Positions 1 to 7,872 of a stretch of DNA of 64,000 nt are shown one piece after another. Source of the DNA: Pseudomonadota bacterium (GTDB lineage Bacteria; Desulfobacterota; Binatia; Binatales; Binataceae); the NCBI GenBank assembly GCA_021323675.1, contig JAJPKP010000020.1, forward strand, positions 1 to 64,000. The letters are read 5' to 3'. Both the position numbers and the translations under genes were made by a program. Every line of letters begins with the position of its first letter. The stretch's first letter is position 1. Below the pieces are notes generated by a model that searched no databases, had not been told where the DNA came from, and was given only the letters and a program-made list of their open reading frames with translations.

Positions 1-26
1 AAAATGTAACAAAGGATGGTTCAGGC

Positions 27-104
27 GGGGTCGTAGTTCAGCTCGGTTAGAACGCCGGCCTGTCACGTCGGAAGTCGTGGGTTCAAATCCCATCGGCCCC
101 GCCA
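27..104 (+). tRNA. tRNA-Asp (GTC)
   Basis: A complete cloverleaf can be drawn. The acceptor stem GGGGTCG (27-33) pairs with CGGCCCC (94-100, one G-U), followed by discriminator G101 and an encoded CCA at 102-104. U8-A9 are in place, the anticodon loop centres on GTC at 62-64, and the T arm has GGTTCAAATCC. It decodes GAU/GAC. It lies directly upstream of rplM on the same strand. No integrase or direct repeat of its 3' end was seen nearby, so it does not look like a used integration site. Confidence 0.97.
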
Positions 105-161
105 AAATCATTGCAGAGTTCCCGCAGCCGGCCTGCATCCGGATGCGGCAGGTGACGAAAC

Positions 162-608
162 GTGAAGCTGACCGAACAAACCAAGAGCTTGTCGCACGAG
201 GAAGCGCTTCGCAATCGGCGATGGCTCGTGATTGATGCCACCGACCGGCCTCTCGGCCGAGTCGCGACCCGCGCCGCGAGCCTGCTGCGCGGAAAGCATC
301 GCCCCGAATTCACCCCCAACCAGGACACCGGCGACTTTGTGGTTGTGATCAACGCAGCCAAGGTCAAGCTGACCGGTGCGAAGGGGAGTGACAAGGTTTA
401 TCATCGCCACACCGAATACCCCGGGGGCATCCGCACCACGACGGCCGGCAAACTACGCGAATCGCGGCCGGAGCGGCTGATCGAGACGGCAGTTCGCGGG
501 ATGCTGCCCAAGAACCGGCTCGGGAGGCGCTTGTTTACCAAGCTCAAGGTTTACGGAGGCGCGGATCATCCGCACTCGGCCCAGCGCCCTGAACCGGTCA
601 AAGTCTAA
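162..608 (+). CDS. rplM: 50S ribosomal protein L13
   Basis: This is an early-assembling protein of the large ribosomal subunit. The 148-residue product has the L13 hallmarks: a [11 protein letters not shown] start to the core fold, [20 protein letters not shown] in the middle, then [10 protein letters not shown] and the conserved [11 protein letters not shown] segment. The start is a GTG at 162, preceded by an AGGTGA ribosome-binding site six bases upstream. It is followed after 20 bases by rpsI, the universal rplM-rpsI operon order. Length and composition are normal for the family. Confidence 0.97.
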   Translation: MKLTEQTKSLSHEEALRNRRWLVIDATDRPLGRVATRAASLLRGKHRPEFTPNQDTGDFVVVINAAKVKLTGAKGSDKVYHRHTEYPGGIRTTTAGKLRESRPERLIETAVRGMLPKNRLGRRLFTKLKVYGGADHPHSAQRPEPVKV

Positions 609-628
609 CCAAGGATACGAATCGTCAA

Positions 629-1027
629 ATGGCAGAGAAAAAGAACGTTATCTGGAGCACCGGGCGCCGCAAGAGCGCGGTAGCGCGTGTGCGCCTGCTC
701 CCGGGCGCCGGGAATATCGTCGTCAATGATCGATCGCTGGAAGACTATTTTCCCCGTGACACCTCGCGCATGAGGATCCTCGAACCGTTCGAACTGACCG
801 AGACCAAGGGGCAGTTCGATATCGTGGTCCGGGTCGAAGGGGGCGGTATTTCCGCTCAAGCCGACGCGGTACGCCATGGAATCTCGCGCGCACTCGTTGA
901 ATCTTCGGAGACCTTGCGCCCGGCACTTCGCAAGGCCGGGATGCTGACTCGCGATCCGCGCGAGGTCGAGCGCAAGAAATACGGGCGCCACAAGGCCCGC
1001 AAACGCCCGCAGTACTCGAAGCGGTAA
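629..1027 (+). CDS. rpsI: 30S ribosomal protein S9
   Basis: This small-subunit head protein has a C-terminal tail that reaches the P-site tRNA. The 132-residue product carries the S9 signatures: [14 protein letters not shown] near the N terminus, a central [15 protein letters not shown] segment, and the strictly conserved basic end [17 protein letters not shown]. The ATG at 629 has an AAGGAT motif upstream. It is the second gene of the rplM-rpsI operon and is followed by a clear intrinsic terminator. Confidence 0.97.
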   Translation: MAEKKNVIWSTGRRKSAVARVRLLPGAGNIVVNDRSLEDYFPRDTSRMRILEPFELTETKGQFDIVVRVEGGGISAQADAVRHGISRALVESSETLRPALRKAGMLTRDPREVERKKYGRHKARKRPQYSKR

Positions 1028-1067
1028 CTCCGCGGGTCTGCACGACCAGATTTGTTCCCGCCCATTG

Positions 1068-1109
1068 CACAGGGCCGGCGGCTTCAGCCGCCGGCCCTGT
1101 GTTTGTTTT
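1068..1109 (+). terminator. Rho-independent terminator after rpsI
   Basis: A perfect 15-bp inverted repeat (1068-1082 with 1087-1101) closes a TTCA tetraloop and is followed by TTTGTTTT. This is a textbook intrinsic terminator and ends the rplM-rpsI transcript 40 bases after the rpsI stop. Confidence 0.93.
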
Positions 1110-1200
1110 CGCACGTAATATCTACAATCTGACAGATTTTGATTGACAGGAGGCAGGCGGCCAAATAGAAGGGTGCGGTAAGCGGCGAAGGAATGGCAGA

Positions 1201-1998
1201 ATGCGTTCGTTCCACACTGAAAAAATTGCCTATCGGACCTTCTCTTATTTACTTCTTCTGCTTCTTCTGGCCGCGATAAATCCGGCTATCGCGCACGCAC
1301 AGGCAGCCCCGGCGGGAACAGCCTCGCAAGTATCGGGCACGGTGCAGATTCAGCGCGGCGCCGCGACCATTCCGGCCACGCAGGGGATGCAGATCATGGT
1401 CGGTGACCGGATTATTACCGGCGACGACGGCCATATTGTCGTTTTACTCACCGACCAGAGCACCCTCGAACTCGGTGATTCCGCGAACATGGTCATCGAC
1501 CAGCACGCAGGCAGCTCAACCAGGGTCAACCTGGCGGGCGGGGCGCTTCGATCGTTCGTGAACCGCACAGTTGGCGCGGCCGCTCCCAACTTCGAAGTCC
1601 ATACTCCCAACGCGGTCGCTGCCGCCCGAGGCACACTCTTTGACGTGGTCTACCTTCTGGGCCTGAAGCGGCCTACCTACGGCGACATCCAGAACTTCAC
1701 GGACGTGTCCGTGTATGAAGGATTGGTCAACCTTGCGAACATCAACAATCCTGCTGGCGGGGTGAGCGTCCCGGCGGGTTACGAGTCTACGGTGGCAGGC
1801 ACGAATAATCCTTCGGGACCCGGTCCGTTGGGGATGACGGGTGCATCAGCGTTCGGCGGTCCTGCGGGCGCCAAAGGCGTCGCGGCCAGCGGAATACTGT
1901 CGCCCGTCTCGACCGTACCGCCTCCCTCCTGCCCGGTCTGCCCCGAGCCGCCTGCTCCTCCCGCGACCAATCCTGGCCCGGCTCCGGGTGCACCCTGA
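1201..1998 (+). CDS. secreted FecR-domain protein
   Basis: The 265-residue product starts with a Sec signal peptide: basic n-region, a leucine-rich core around residues 17-30, and an Ala-His-Ala-Gln cleavage region near 32-35. It continues with a FecR-like domain (about 38-200) containing SGTVQIQRG, GDRIITGDDGH and AAARGTLFDV elements. The C-terminal 30 residues are Pro/Cys-rich (CPVCPEPPAPP), probably a flexible linker. FecR domains in this soluble arrangement often sit beside CHASE2 nucleotide cyclases, as here (2883). The ATG has an AAGGA site eight bases upstream. It probably forms an operon with the next gene, whose ribosome-binding site overlaps this stop codon. A periplasmic sensing or scaffolding role is inference. 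Confidence 0.82.
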   Translation: MRSFHTEKIAYRTFSYLLLLLLLAAINPAIAHAQAAPAGTASQVSGTVQIQRGAATIPATQGMQIMVGDRIITGDDGHIVVLLTDQSTLELGDSANMVIDQHAGSSTRVNLAGGALRSFVNRTVGAAAPNFEVHTPNAVAAARGTLFDVVYLLGLKRPTYGDIQNFTDVSVYEGLVNLANINNPAGGVSVPAGYESTVAGTNNPSGPGPLGMTGASAFGGPAGAKGVAASGILSPVSTVPPPSCPVCPEPPAPPATNPGPAPGAP

Positions 1999-2009
1999 GG
2001 AGGTGGCTG

Positions 2010-2783
2010 GTGGTGAGGATGCATAAGAGATTGCAGTATCTTGCCTGCGCGCTGGCAACGTTGGCGTGCGTGACCCTGGTTCAGACGAATGCTTCTGCGG
2101 CGGGGTTCTTTGATGATCTCTACCCGGGGTTCTTCACAATCCAGCGTCCGGGAACCCTGAACCTGATTGGCTTCACCGGAGGGTACGTCAGCGACAAGTA
2201 CGGCACTGTCCAGGAAGGTTTCCAGTTTGAACAGAGCGTGACTCCATACATCGGAGCTGTAGGCCGGATAACCGGCTACCAATTGTGGGAGGGCGAAGGA
2301 TTCGACAACCCTCTCAATCCCGGGACGGGTCATGAGGCACGACTGAACTTTGCTAGGTTTCAGGGCGGAGTTGATTTGAACCTCTATCCGGGCACGCATC
2401 TGTTCATCCTCGGCGGCAGGGATGCCGGGAACAGTCATGCGAGTACGATCGAGGGCGATTTCTCAACCTGGCTCTTCCTGCACAGCCTGCATCCGGTGAA
2501 TTTTTCCTTCTCCTCGAATCACAACTATGAGAACAGTGTGACCAGCACCTCGGTCGATCTGCAGGCTATCGTGCTCTCCACGCGACGCTGGATTTTTCTG
2601 GCCGGTGGCGGTGGAGCGTTCTATGTCGGAGGCTTCATTCCGGATCTTCAAGGCCAGGGCGGCCCCGACCTGGGCGTCTATTACCGGCCGTGGAACATCG
2701 GCGCGAGCGCACAGGCGGGATACGGTGCGGCGCATCAGTACGGTCAGTTGAGCATCTACAAGCAGCTCACGTTTTTTGAATAG
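2010..2783 (+). CDS. predicted outer-membrane beta-barrel protein, unknown function
   Basis: The 257-residue product has a signal peptide (about residues 1-31, ending ASAA). The rest alternates short hydrophobic and aromatic strands with Gly/Asn/Ser turns (LNLIGFTGGYVS, GAVGRITGYQLW, GGGAFYVGGF, ASAQAGYGAAHQYGQLSIYKQL), which suggests a small barrel, though no family was recognised. The start is GTG 2010 (or 2013): AGGAGG at 1998-2003 overlaps the upstream TGA and lies six bases away, while the ATG at 2019 is too distant. Translational coupling ties it to the FecR gene. It may be the outer-membrane partner of the FecR/CHASE2 group. Confidence 0.72.
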   Translation: MVRMHKRLQYLACALATLACVTLVQTNASAAGFFDDLYPGFFTIQRPGTLNLIGFTGGYVSDKYGTVQEGFQFEQSVTPYIGAVGRITGYQLWEGEGFDNPLNPGTGHEARLNFARFQGGVDLNLYPGTHLFILGGRDAGNSHASTIEGDFSTWLFLHSLHPVNFSFSSNHNYENSVTSTSVDLQAIVLSTRRWIFLAGGGGAFYVGGFIPDLQGQGGPDLGVYYRPWNIGASAQAGYGAAHQYGQLSIYKQLTFFE

Positions 2784-2882
2784 ATTCGCCGCGCGCCTCG
2801 ATCCTCGCGCGGTTGCCTGCCCGTCCGATGGCGCACCCTCCGGCGGCGCGCTAGTGTTCTAATTCGGCAGTTTTGACCGTCG

Positions 2883-4784
2883 ATGGCTGATGCGGCGATA
2901 AAGCGGCGCTCCCGCCTCAAATTCCATTGGGCCACTTTTCTGCTCGGCCTGGCGGTTACCGCGGCGATTTTCGCCCTCTTCGTCCTGCACCCATCCCTAT
3001 TGGTGACCCTTGAACTGAAGACCTCGGACGTGCGAATGCGCCTTCGCCCCTCTCCTCCATCGTCCAACCAGGTTGCAATTGTGGCGATTGACGACCAGAG
3101 CATCGCCGAACTCGGCCACTGGCCGTGGTCACGATCGGTTCTGGCCAAACTCCAGAGAGCCTTGATCGATTACAAGGTCAAGGTAGTCGGCTACGACATT
3201 CTTTTCACCGAATCGGATCCGGCGGATATCGAGCGAGAAGCGATTGTCGACAAGCTCCGATCCACGGGGCTGAGCTCCGATCAGTTGAAGGCGTTGGCCG
3301 GCACAAACCACGATGAAGAATTCGCCGAAGCCATAAAAGCTCAAGGCAGCACGTTCTTAGCCTACAGCTTTGCGTCGCATGCGGTCGGTAAAGCTCCAAC
3401 CGAGGTTCCTGCCGGCTACACCTCGGAAATGATCAAGCCATGGCCTTTGGCCTGGGGAGCGCGCCGGGCGCCGGGCGCAAGCGATCAGTTTTTCGATGCG
3501 AGCGCGTACGCCCCGCCGATTCCGGTCCTGAATAGCGCGGCCAAAAAAGTGGCGTTTGCCGACGCGGAAAGCGACGCTGACGGAGTTTTTCGACAGGAAC
3601 TCACGGCAATCAAGTTCGACAACCGCCTGTGCCTCCCGCTGTTTCTCGCCGTGGTGTGGGGCTTCGAGGACTATCCGCCGCTCGTGGCCAATATCGCGCA
3701 ATACGGAATTCAGAACGTGATGATCGGCAACACCGTAATCCCGGTCGATGAATTGGGCAGGATGGTGGTGTCGTATCGGGGTCCCGCAGGGACCTTTCCG
3801 CACTACCCGGTAGCCGACGTAATCGCTCATCGAGTGCGTCCGGAAGATCTGGCCGGAAAGATTGTGCTGGTGGGCGTAACCGGAAAAGGGCTCGGCGACC
3901 GGGCCGTCACTCCCGCCGGTTACGAGTTTCCGCGAGTCGAGATACACGCCAACGCCGTCGAAGACGTTCTCACCAACAATTTCGTCAACCGGACCAGGAC
4001 CTACACCCTCGTGATGGAACGCGCGTGGGCTGCCCTTCTCGGCATCGGGGTTTCAATTGCCGCGGCATGGCTCAGCGCGGCGTGGTCGATTGTGGCGATG
4101 GCGGCGCTGGTGGCGGGCTACTTCGGCTTCGCGCATTACGTGCTCGTCGATGAGGGCGTGATGCTGGGCGTCGTGTTTCCCTTCATCACCACCGCGGGGA
4201 CGATCGTGGTGCTGCTCGGTTATCGGTATATCACCGAAGGCCGCGCGAAGGGGCATCTGCGGCACGCGTTCGAGCACTATCTGCATCCGGATGTCATCGA
4301 GACCGTTGTGGACGATCCGGAAGGATTGAAGCTGGGCGGTGAACGGCGCCATCTCGCGATCCTGTTCGCGGACATCGTCGGCTTCACCTCGCGCGCCGAA
4401 AAGTCCGACCCGGCCGAACTGGTCGCGATGCTCAATGTTTACATGACGCGAATGACCAACATCATTCTTGAAAGCGGCGGCGTCGTGGACAAGCTGATGG
4501 GCGACGGAATCATGGCGTTCTGGGGCGCTCCCTATGCGGTTGAAAATCCTTCGCGCAGCGCAATCGAGGCGGCGCTCCGGATGCTGTCGGCGCTCGAACA
4601 GATGCGCACGGAAGATGCTCGCTTCAGAGACCTCAATATCGGCATCGGAATCGCCACGGGCGAAGCGATCGCCGGCAACTTCGGCGGCGAACGCCGCTTC
4701 GACTACTCGGTTATAGGCGATACGGTGAATTTCGCCTCGCGCCTCGAGGACTCACTCGCAAATTCGGCGTCCGGCTTCTGGTGA
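2883..4784 (+). CDS. CHASE2-domain class III nucleotide cyclase (frameshifted near 4748)
   Basis: This membrane receptor cyclase would make cAMP or cGMP in response to an extracytoplasmic signal. The 633-residue frame has an N-terminal TM helix (about 17-38), a periplasmic CHASE2 domain (about 40-355, with VAIVAIDDQSIAELG and WPWSR), a cluster of TM helices (about 378-455) and a cyclase domain from about 480. Both metal-binding Asp motifs (LFADIVGFTS and MGDGIMAFWG) and the catalytic Asn/Arg in VNFASRLE are present. After RLE the frame runs into 13 unrelated residues and a stop. The expected sequence (GLTRKFGVRLLVSRTTF) continues in another frame from 4748, so one G appears lost from a GGG run at 4746-4749. 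As read, the last strands of the catalytic domain are missing. Confidence 0.85.
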   Translation: MADAAIKRRSRLKFHWATFLLGLAVTAAIFALFVLHPSLLVTLELKTSDVRMRLRPSPPSSNQVAIVAIDDQSIAELGHWPWSRSVLAKLQRALIDYKVKVVGYDILFTESDPADIEREAIVDKLRSTGLSSDQLKALAGTNHDEEFAEAIKAQGSTFLAYSFASHAVGKAPTEVPAGYTSEMIKPWPLAWGARRAPGASDQFFDASAYAPPIPVLNSAAKKVAFADAESDADGVFRQELTAIKFDNRLCLPLFLAVVWGFEDYPPLVANIAQYGIQNVMIGNTVIPVDELGRMVVSYRGPAGTFPHYPVADVIAHRVRPEDLAGKIVLVGVTGKGLGDRAVTPAGYEFPRVEIHANAVEDVLTNNFVNRTRTYTLVMERAWAALLGIGVSIAAAWLSAAWSIVAMAALVAGYFGFAHYVLVDEGVMLGVVFPFITTAGTIVVLLGYRYITEGRAKGHLRHAFEHYLHPDVIETVVDDPEGLKLGGERRHLAILFADIVGFTSRAEKSDPAELVAMLNVYMTRMTNIILESGGVVDKLMGDGIMAFWGAPYAVENPSRSAIEAALRMLSALEQMRTEDARFRDLNIGIGIATGEAIAGNFGGERRFDYSVIGDTVNFASRLEDSLANSASGFW

Positions 4785-5107
4785 GCAGGACGACCTTTGC
4801 GGAAGCCGCCGATTCCTATGTCGCCCGCGATATCGGCATGGTCAAGGTGAAGGGCAAGGACGTGCCCGTGCCGATCGTTGAAGTGGTTGGACACTCCGGT
4901 GACGGCGTTGACCCGTCATTCTACCAGCAGTTCGAGCGTACGGTTGAAATGCTCAAAGCGGGCGACACGGAGTTGGCGCGTGCCCAGCTCCGGAAGATGA
5001 TCGCCGAAAAGCCGAACGACGAAGTTTTAAGCCTGTACCTGGCGAAGCTCGAGGAATCGTCCGGCGCGCCTGCGCGCGAGATGATTTTCGAGTTTGAAAG
5101 CAAGTGA
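4748..5107 (+). pseudogene. C-terminal remainder of the CHASE2 cyclase, displaced by one base
   Basis: Read from GGA at 4748 this frame gives GLTRKFGVRLLVSRTTFAEA, then VKVKGKDVPVPIVEV. That is the normal end of a class III cyclase domain (the KGK..PV..YEV segment), followed by a roughly 60-residue helical tail with a TPR-like feel (RTVEMLKAGDTELARAQLRKM). A GTG at 4781 could start an independent 108-residue product, but it begins inside a conserved strand and has no convincing ribosome-binding site. The fragment is best read as the end of the gene at 2883, split by a single-base deletion or by a sequencing error. Confidence 0.8.
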
Positions 5108-5177
5108 ACTGGCTCGGTGCGGGGTTTCGTGATACTTGGATGAACAAATCGCTATTGGAGGCTGCCAGGGGAGTTCG

Positions 5178-6230
5178 ATGGCACACGACAGGATTCGCGT
5201 TGCGGTCGTAGGCGCATCCGGGTACTCCGGAATCGAAGCGGTTAGAATTCTTTCCGCGCATCCGTTCGTGGAGATTTCAGCGCTTACCTCCGAACACTAC
5301 GCGGGCCGCGAAGTTGCCGATGTGTATCGCCATATGGCGGGTGTCGATCTGCCCCCTTTCGAGGAACTGCGCCCGGGGTTTCTCGCCGGACGCGCCGACG
5401 CCGTTATCTCGTGCCTGCCGGAAAAAGTCGGCTTCCAGATGATAACCGACCTGGTGGGATCCGGAGTCAGGGTTATCGACGTCTCGGCGGACTTCAGGCT
5501 CAAAGACCCCGGAGTGCATCGATCGACCTACGGCTTCGAGCATCCCGACCCGGCGCTGGTAAAGGAGGCCGTGTACGGCCTGACCGAGTTCCATCGCAAG
5601 GAACTGCGGGAGGCGCGGCTGGTGGCCAATCCGGGATGCTATCCGACGGCCGCGCTCCTCGGCCTCATCCCTCTGATTCGGCGCGATCTGATCGAACCGG
5701 ATTCCATCGTGATCGACGCCAAGTCGGGCACGACCGGGGCTCGGCGCGCCGCCTCCGTCGAATATCTGTTCGCTGAAGTCAACGAGAACTTCCGCGCCTA
5801 CAAGGTCGGCACGCATCGCCATACGCCGGAGATCGAGCAGGAAATCAGTTCGGTATTGGGTCGCGAGGTGCCGGTTGTGTTCGTGCCGCACTTGCTGCCA
5901 ACGACTCGCGGAATTTTGAGCACAATGTTCATGCGAGTGCGCGGCGCTACCACTGAAGAAGACGTGCAGGCCGCATTCGAGGCGAGTTTTGCAAAGGCTC
6001 GATTCGTGCGGCTTCTGAGATCGGGCGAGCTGCCGGAATTGCGCAATGTGCGCGCCACCAACTTTTGCGAAGTCGCGTTCGTGCTCGACCGCAGGCGCCG
6101 GACTCTGATCGTGATTACCGCGATCGACAACCTGGGCAAAGGCGCCGCAGGCCAGGCGATCCAGAATCTTAATGTGATGTTCGGCTTCGACGAGGCCGCG
6201 GGACTGCTTACCGCCGCTCCGGTCCCTTAA
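5178..6230 (+). CDS. argC: N-acetyl-gamma-glutamyl-phosphate reductase
   Basis: ArgC reduces N-acetylglutamyl-5-phosphate to the semialdehyde with NADPH, the third step of arginine synthesis. From ATG 5178 the product has 350 residues, the family norm, with the NADP-binding GASGYSGIE near residue 12, SADFRLKD near 103, and the catalytic Cys at about 154 in VANPGCYPTAALLG. The conserved HRHTPEIEQE and PHLLPTTRGI follow. An in-frame upstream start at 5136 exists, but AGGGGAG six or seven bases before 5178 favours the shorter form. No other arg gene is adjacent. Confidence 0.95.
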   Translation: MAHDRIRVAVVGASGYSGIEAVRILSAHPFVEISALTSEHYAGREVADVYRHMAGVDLPPFEELRPGFLAGRADAVISCLPEKVGFQMITDLVGSGVRVIDVSADFRLKDPGVHRSTYGFEHPDPALVKEAVYGLTEFHRKELREARLVANPGCYPTAALLGLIPLIRRDLIEPDSIVIDAKSGTTGARRAASVEYLFAEVNENFRAYKVGTHRHTPEIEQEISSVLGREVPVVFVPHLLPTTRGILSTMFMRVRGATTEEDVQAAFEASFAKARFVRLLRSGELPELRNVRATNFCEVAFVLDRRRRTLIVITAIDNLGKGAAGQAIQNLNVMFGFDEAAGLLTAAPVP

Positions 6231-6244
6231 GAATTTCTCGTGCT

Positions 6245-6270
6245 GAGCGCCGCTTCCGGATGCGGCGCTC
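6245..6270. terminator. hairpin between convergent genes, possible bidirectional terminator
   Basis: A 9-bp perfect inverted repeat (GAGCGCCGC at 6245-6253 with GCGGCGCTC at 6262-6270) encloses an 8-base loop, between the ends of argC and the convergent CitE-like gene. There is no T-tract on either strand, so intrinsic termination is only plausible. Confidence 0.4.
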
Positions 6271-6306
6271 ATACGCGCAATCGGCGGCTTTTACGCCGGC
6301 GGATGC

Positions 6307-7344
6307 CTATGCGACACGACGCATCAGTTCGAGGATGTCGTAGCCGGTGATGTCCCTGCTCTTCTGAGACCAGTCCTTGAGCTCCGCTTCGGAGACCATC
6401 CCCGCCTGAGCCCCCTTTGCGAGGTCCATCAGCGCGATCTTGATCGTCGCCTCGTCGATCATTTCGCCCGTCTTCGGATCCGCCATCGAGCCCCCGCCCT
6501 TCTCGTGGTAGAGCTTCACGACGCGCCGCGCGTCTTCGACCTGTTCGGCGCTCGGGGTATAGCAGGCATTGGCGATCTCCGCCTGCTGCGGATGGATTAC
6601 CCAGGTGCCGTCCATGCCGAGATTCGCGGAGGCGACGTTTTTGGCGCGGAGCTGCTTTTTGAGTTGCTCGATGCGTTCGGAGGAATCGGTGTTTTTCCAA
6701 ATCCGGATGAAAACGTTGTCGATCGCGTGCAGGCCGGCAGCCTTCGCCGCGACGACGACGGCCTGCTTGGAGTAGTTGAAGTTGATGTGCTGATCTTCCA
6801 CGATTTCGCGGATGCCGAGGTTGGCGGCAAAGTCGGCAATTCCGAACACCAGCCCGCACATGCGGTCTGAGGCGGTCGCAATCTCGTAAGCGTGGATGAG
6901 CGCATGCGGCGTCTCGATCAGGGATTCGATCTGCACCCGATACTTCCATCCGCCCCGCTTCTCCAGATCGTCAAGCAGCCGGGAGACCTGCTTGATTTCC
7001 TCGGGACCGCGGGTCTTGGGGAGCATGATTCCGTGAAAGCGGTTCGGCGCCCCGAGCATCACCGCCTCGAGGTCGCCCTTGAAGAACGGTGAATGGATGT
7101 TGTTCGGGCGGACGGTCACGACCTTCTTTCCGAAGTCGAGGGTATTGAGCGCCTCGACCATCGTCTTGCGGCTCTTTTCTCCCTTGAATTCGTAGGGACA
7201 AGCGTCCTCGAAATCCGCCATCACATGGTCGACGGGTGCTTTAACCGGGTCGGCGGCATTCTGATGAAGCTTCATGCTGTGGCCCGGATAGGTCATCTCG
7301 GTGCGGGGGATTACGAAACGAGTGCCGTTGTCCAAAACGTACAT
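6307..7344 (-). CDS. HpcH/HpaI (CitE-like) CoA-ester lyase, probable beta-methylmalyl-CoA/malyl-CoA lyase
   Basis: CitE-type lyases cleave 3-hydroxyacyl-CoA esters by a retro-aldol or retro-Claisen reaction on a TIM barrel. The 345-residue product has the family landmarks: DFEDACPYEFKGEKSR, VRPNNIHSPFFKGDLEAVM, MLPKTRGPEEI, the metal-ligand Glu in ESLIETPHAL and the Asp in VFGIADFAANLGI. Upstream lie genes for a MaoC hydratase, an acyl-CoA dehydrogenase and a second MaoC. With ccr divergent, this suggests cleavage of beta-methylmalyl-CoA to glyoxylate and propionyl-CoA in the ethylmalonyl-CoA pathway. (S)-citramalyl-CoA lyase is the main alternative. A CAGGAAGAG ribosome-binding site precedes the ATG. 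Confidence 0.85.
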   Translation of the reverse strand: MYVLDNGTRFVIPRTEMTYPGHSMKLHQNAADPVKAPVDHVMADFEDACPYEFKGEKSRKTMVEALNTLDFGKKVVTVRPNNIHSPFFKGDLEAVMLGAPNRFHGIMLPKTRGPEEIKQVSRLLDDLEKRGGWKYRVQIESLIETPHALIHAYEIATASDRMCGLVFGIADFAANLGIREIVEDQHINFNYSKQAVVVAAKAAGLHAIDNVFIRIWKNTDSSERIEQLKKQLRAKNVASANLGMDGTWVIHPQQAEIANACYTPSAEQVEDARRVVKLYHEKGGGSMADPKTGEMIDEATIKIALMDLAKGAQAGMVSEAELKDWSQKSRDITGYDILELMRRVA

Positions 7345-7384
7345 TTCTCTTCCTGCCTTTTTCGGAAATAGACCGCGACGCGAG

Positions 7385-7870
7385 TCAGGCCTTCTTCAGG
7401 TAATGCGATTTTCGTTTGATCAGCACGGTCCGATCGATTTCGACCACCACCGTGCCGTCCGCCTTCTTGCCCACGAGTTTGAACTTGACCAGCCCGGCGT
7501 CGGGACGGTTGGAATCGCGCTTTTCGAGGACGGTGGATTCGGCGTAGATGGTGTCGCCGTGGAAGACCGGGTTTGTGTGCCGGCCGTTGTCCATCTCGAC
7601 CTCCGCGATCGCGTTCTCGCTCGTATCTTCGGAGGCAAGCCCGACGGTAAACGCGAGGACGACGCCGCCATAAACCACGCGGCGGCCGTTGTAGTAGGTC
7701 TTGGGATCGCGATCGACCAGGTCCTGGTTGAAATGCAGCTCGGCCGTGTTCATGACCATCGAGGTGAAGATATGATTGTCGGCCTCGGTGATCGTGCGGC
7801 CGCGCTGATGAACCAGCGTGTCACCGACCGTGAAATCTTCGAAGTAGCTGCCGTCGCTCGTGATGCTCAT
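7385..7870 (-). CDS. MaoC-family enoyl-CoA hydratase, probable catalytic subunit of a mesaconyl-CoA hydratase
   Basis: The 161-residue hot-dog fold protein starts at ATG 7870 (MSITSDGSYFEDF). It carries the MaoC/hydratase-2 type active-site segment GRTITEADNHIFTSM followed by NTAELHFNQD, in which the Asp and His are both present. YGGVVLAFTVGLASEDTSE and the C-terminal VLEKRDSNRPDAGLVKF segment match the second MaoC gene at 9051. Its start lies 3 bases after the acyl-CoA dehydrogenase stop, so they are co-transcribed. Proposed role: hydration of mesaconyl-CoA to beta-methylmalyl-CoA. Itaconyl-CoA hydratase is an alternative. Confidence 0.82.
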   Translation of the reverse strand: MSITSDGSYFEDFTVGDTLVHQRGRTITEADNHIFTSMVMNTAELHFNQDLVDRDPKTYYNGRRVVYGGVVLAFTVGLASEDTSENAIAEVEMDNGRHTNPVFHGDTIYAESTVLEKRDSNRPDAGLVKFKLVGKKADGTVVVEIDRTVLIKRKSHYLKKA

Positions 7871-7872
7871 TG

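Noticed and set aside
1..162. tRNA-Asp as an integration site
   Set aside because: No integrase, direct repeat or mobile gene was seen near it; ribosomal genes follow directly.
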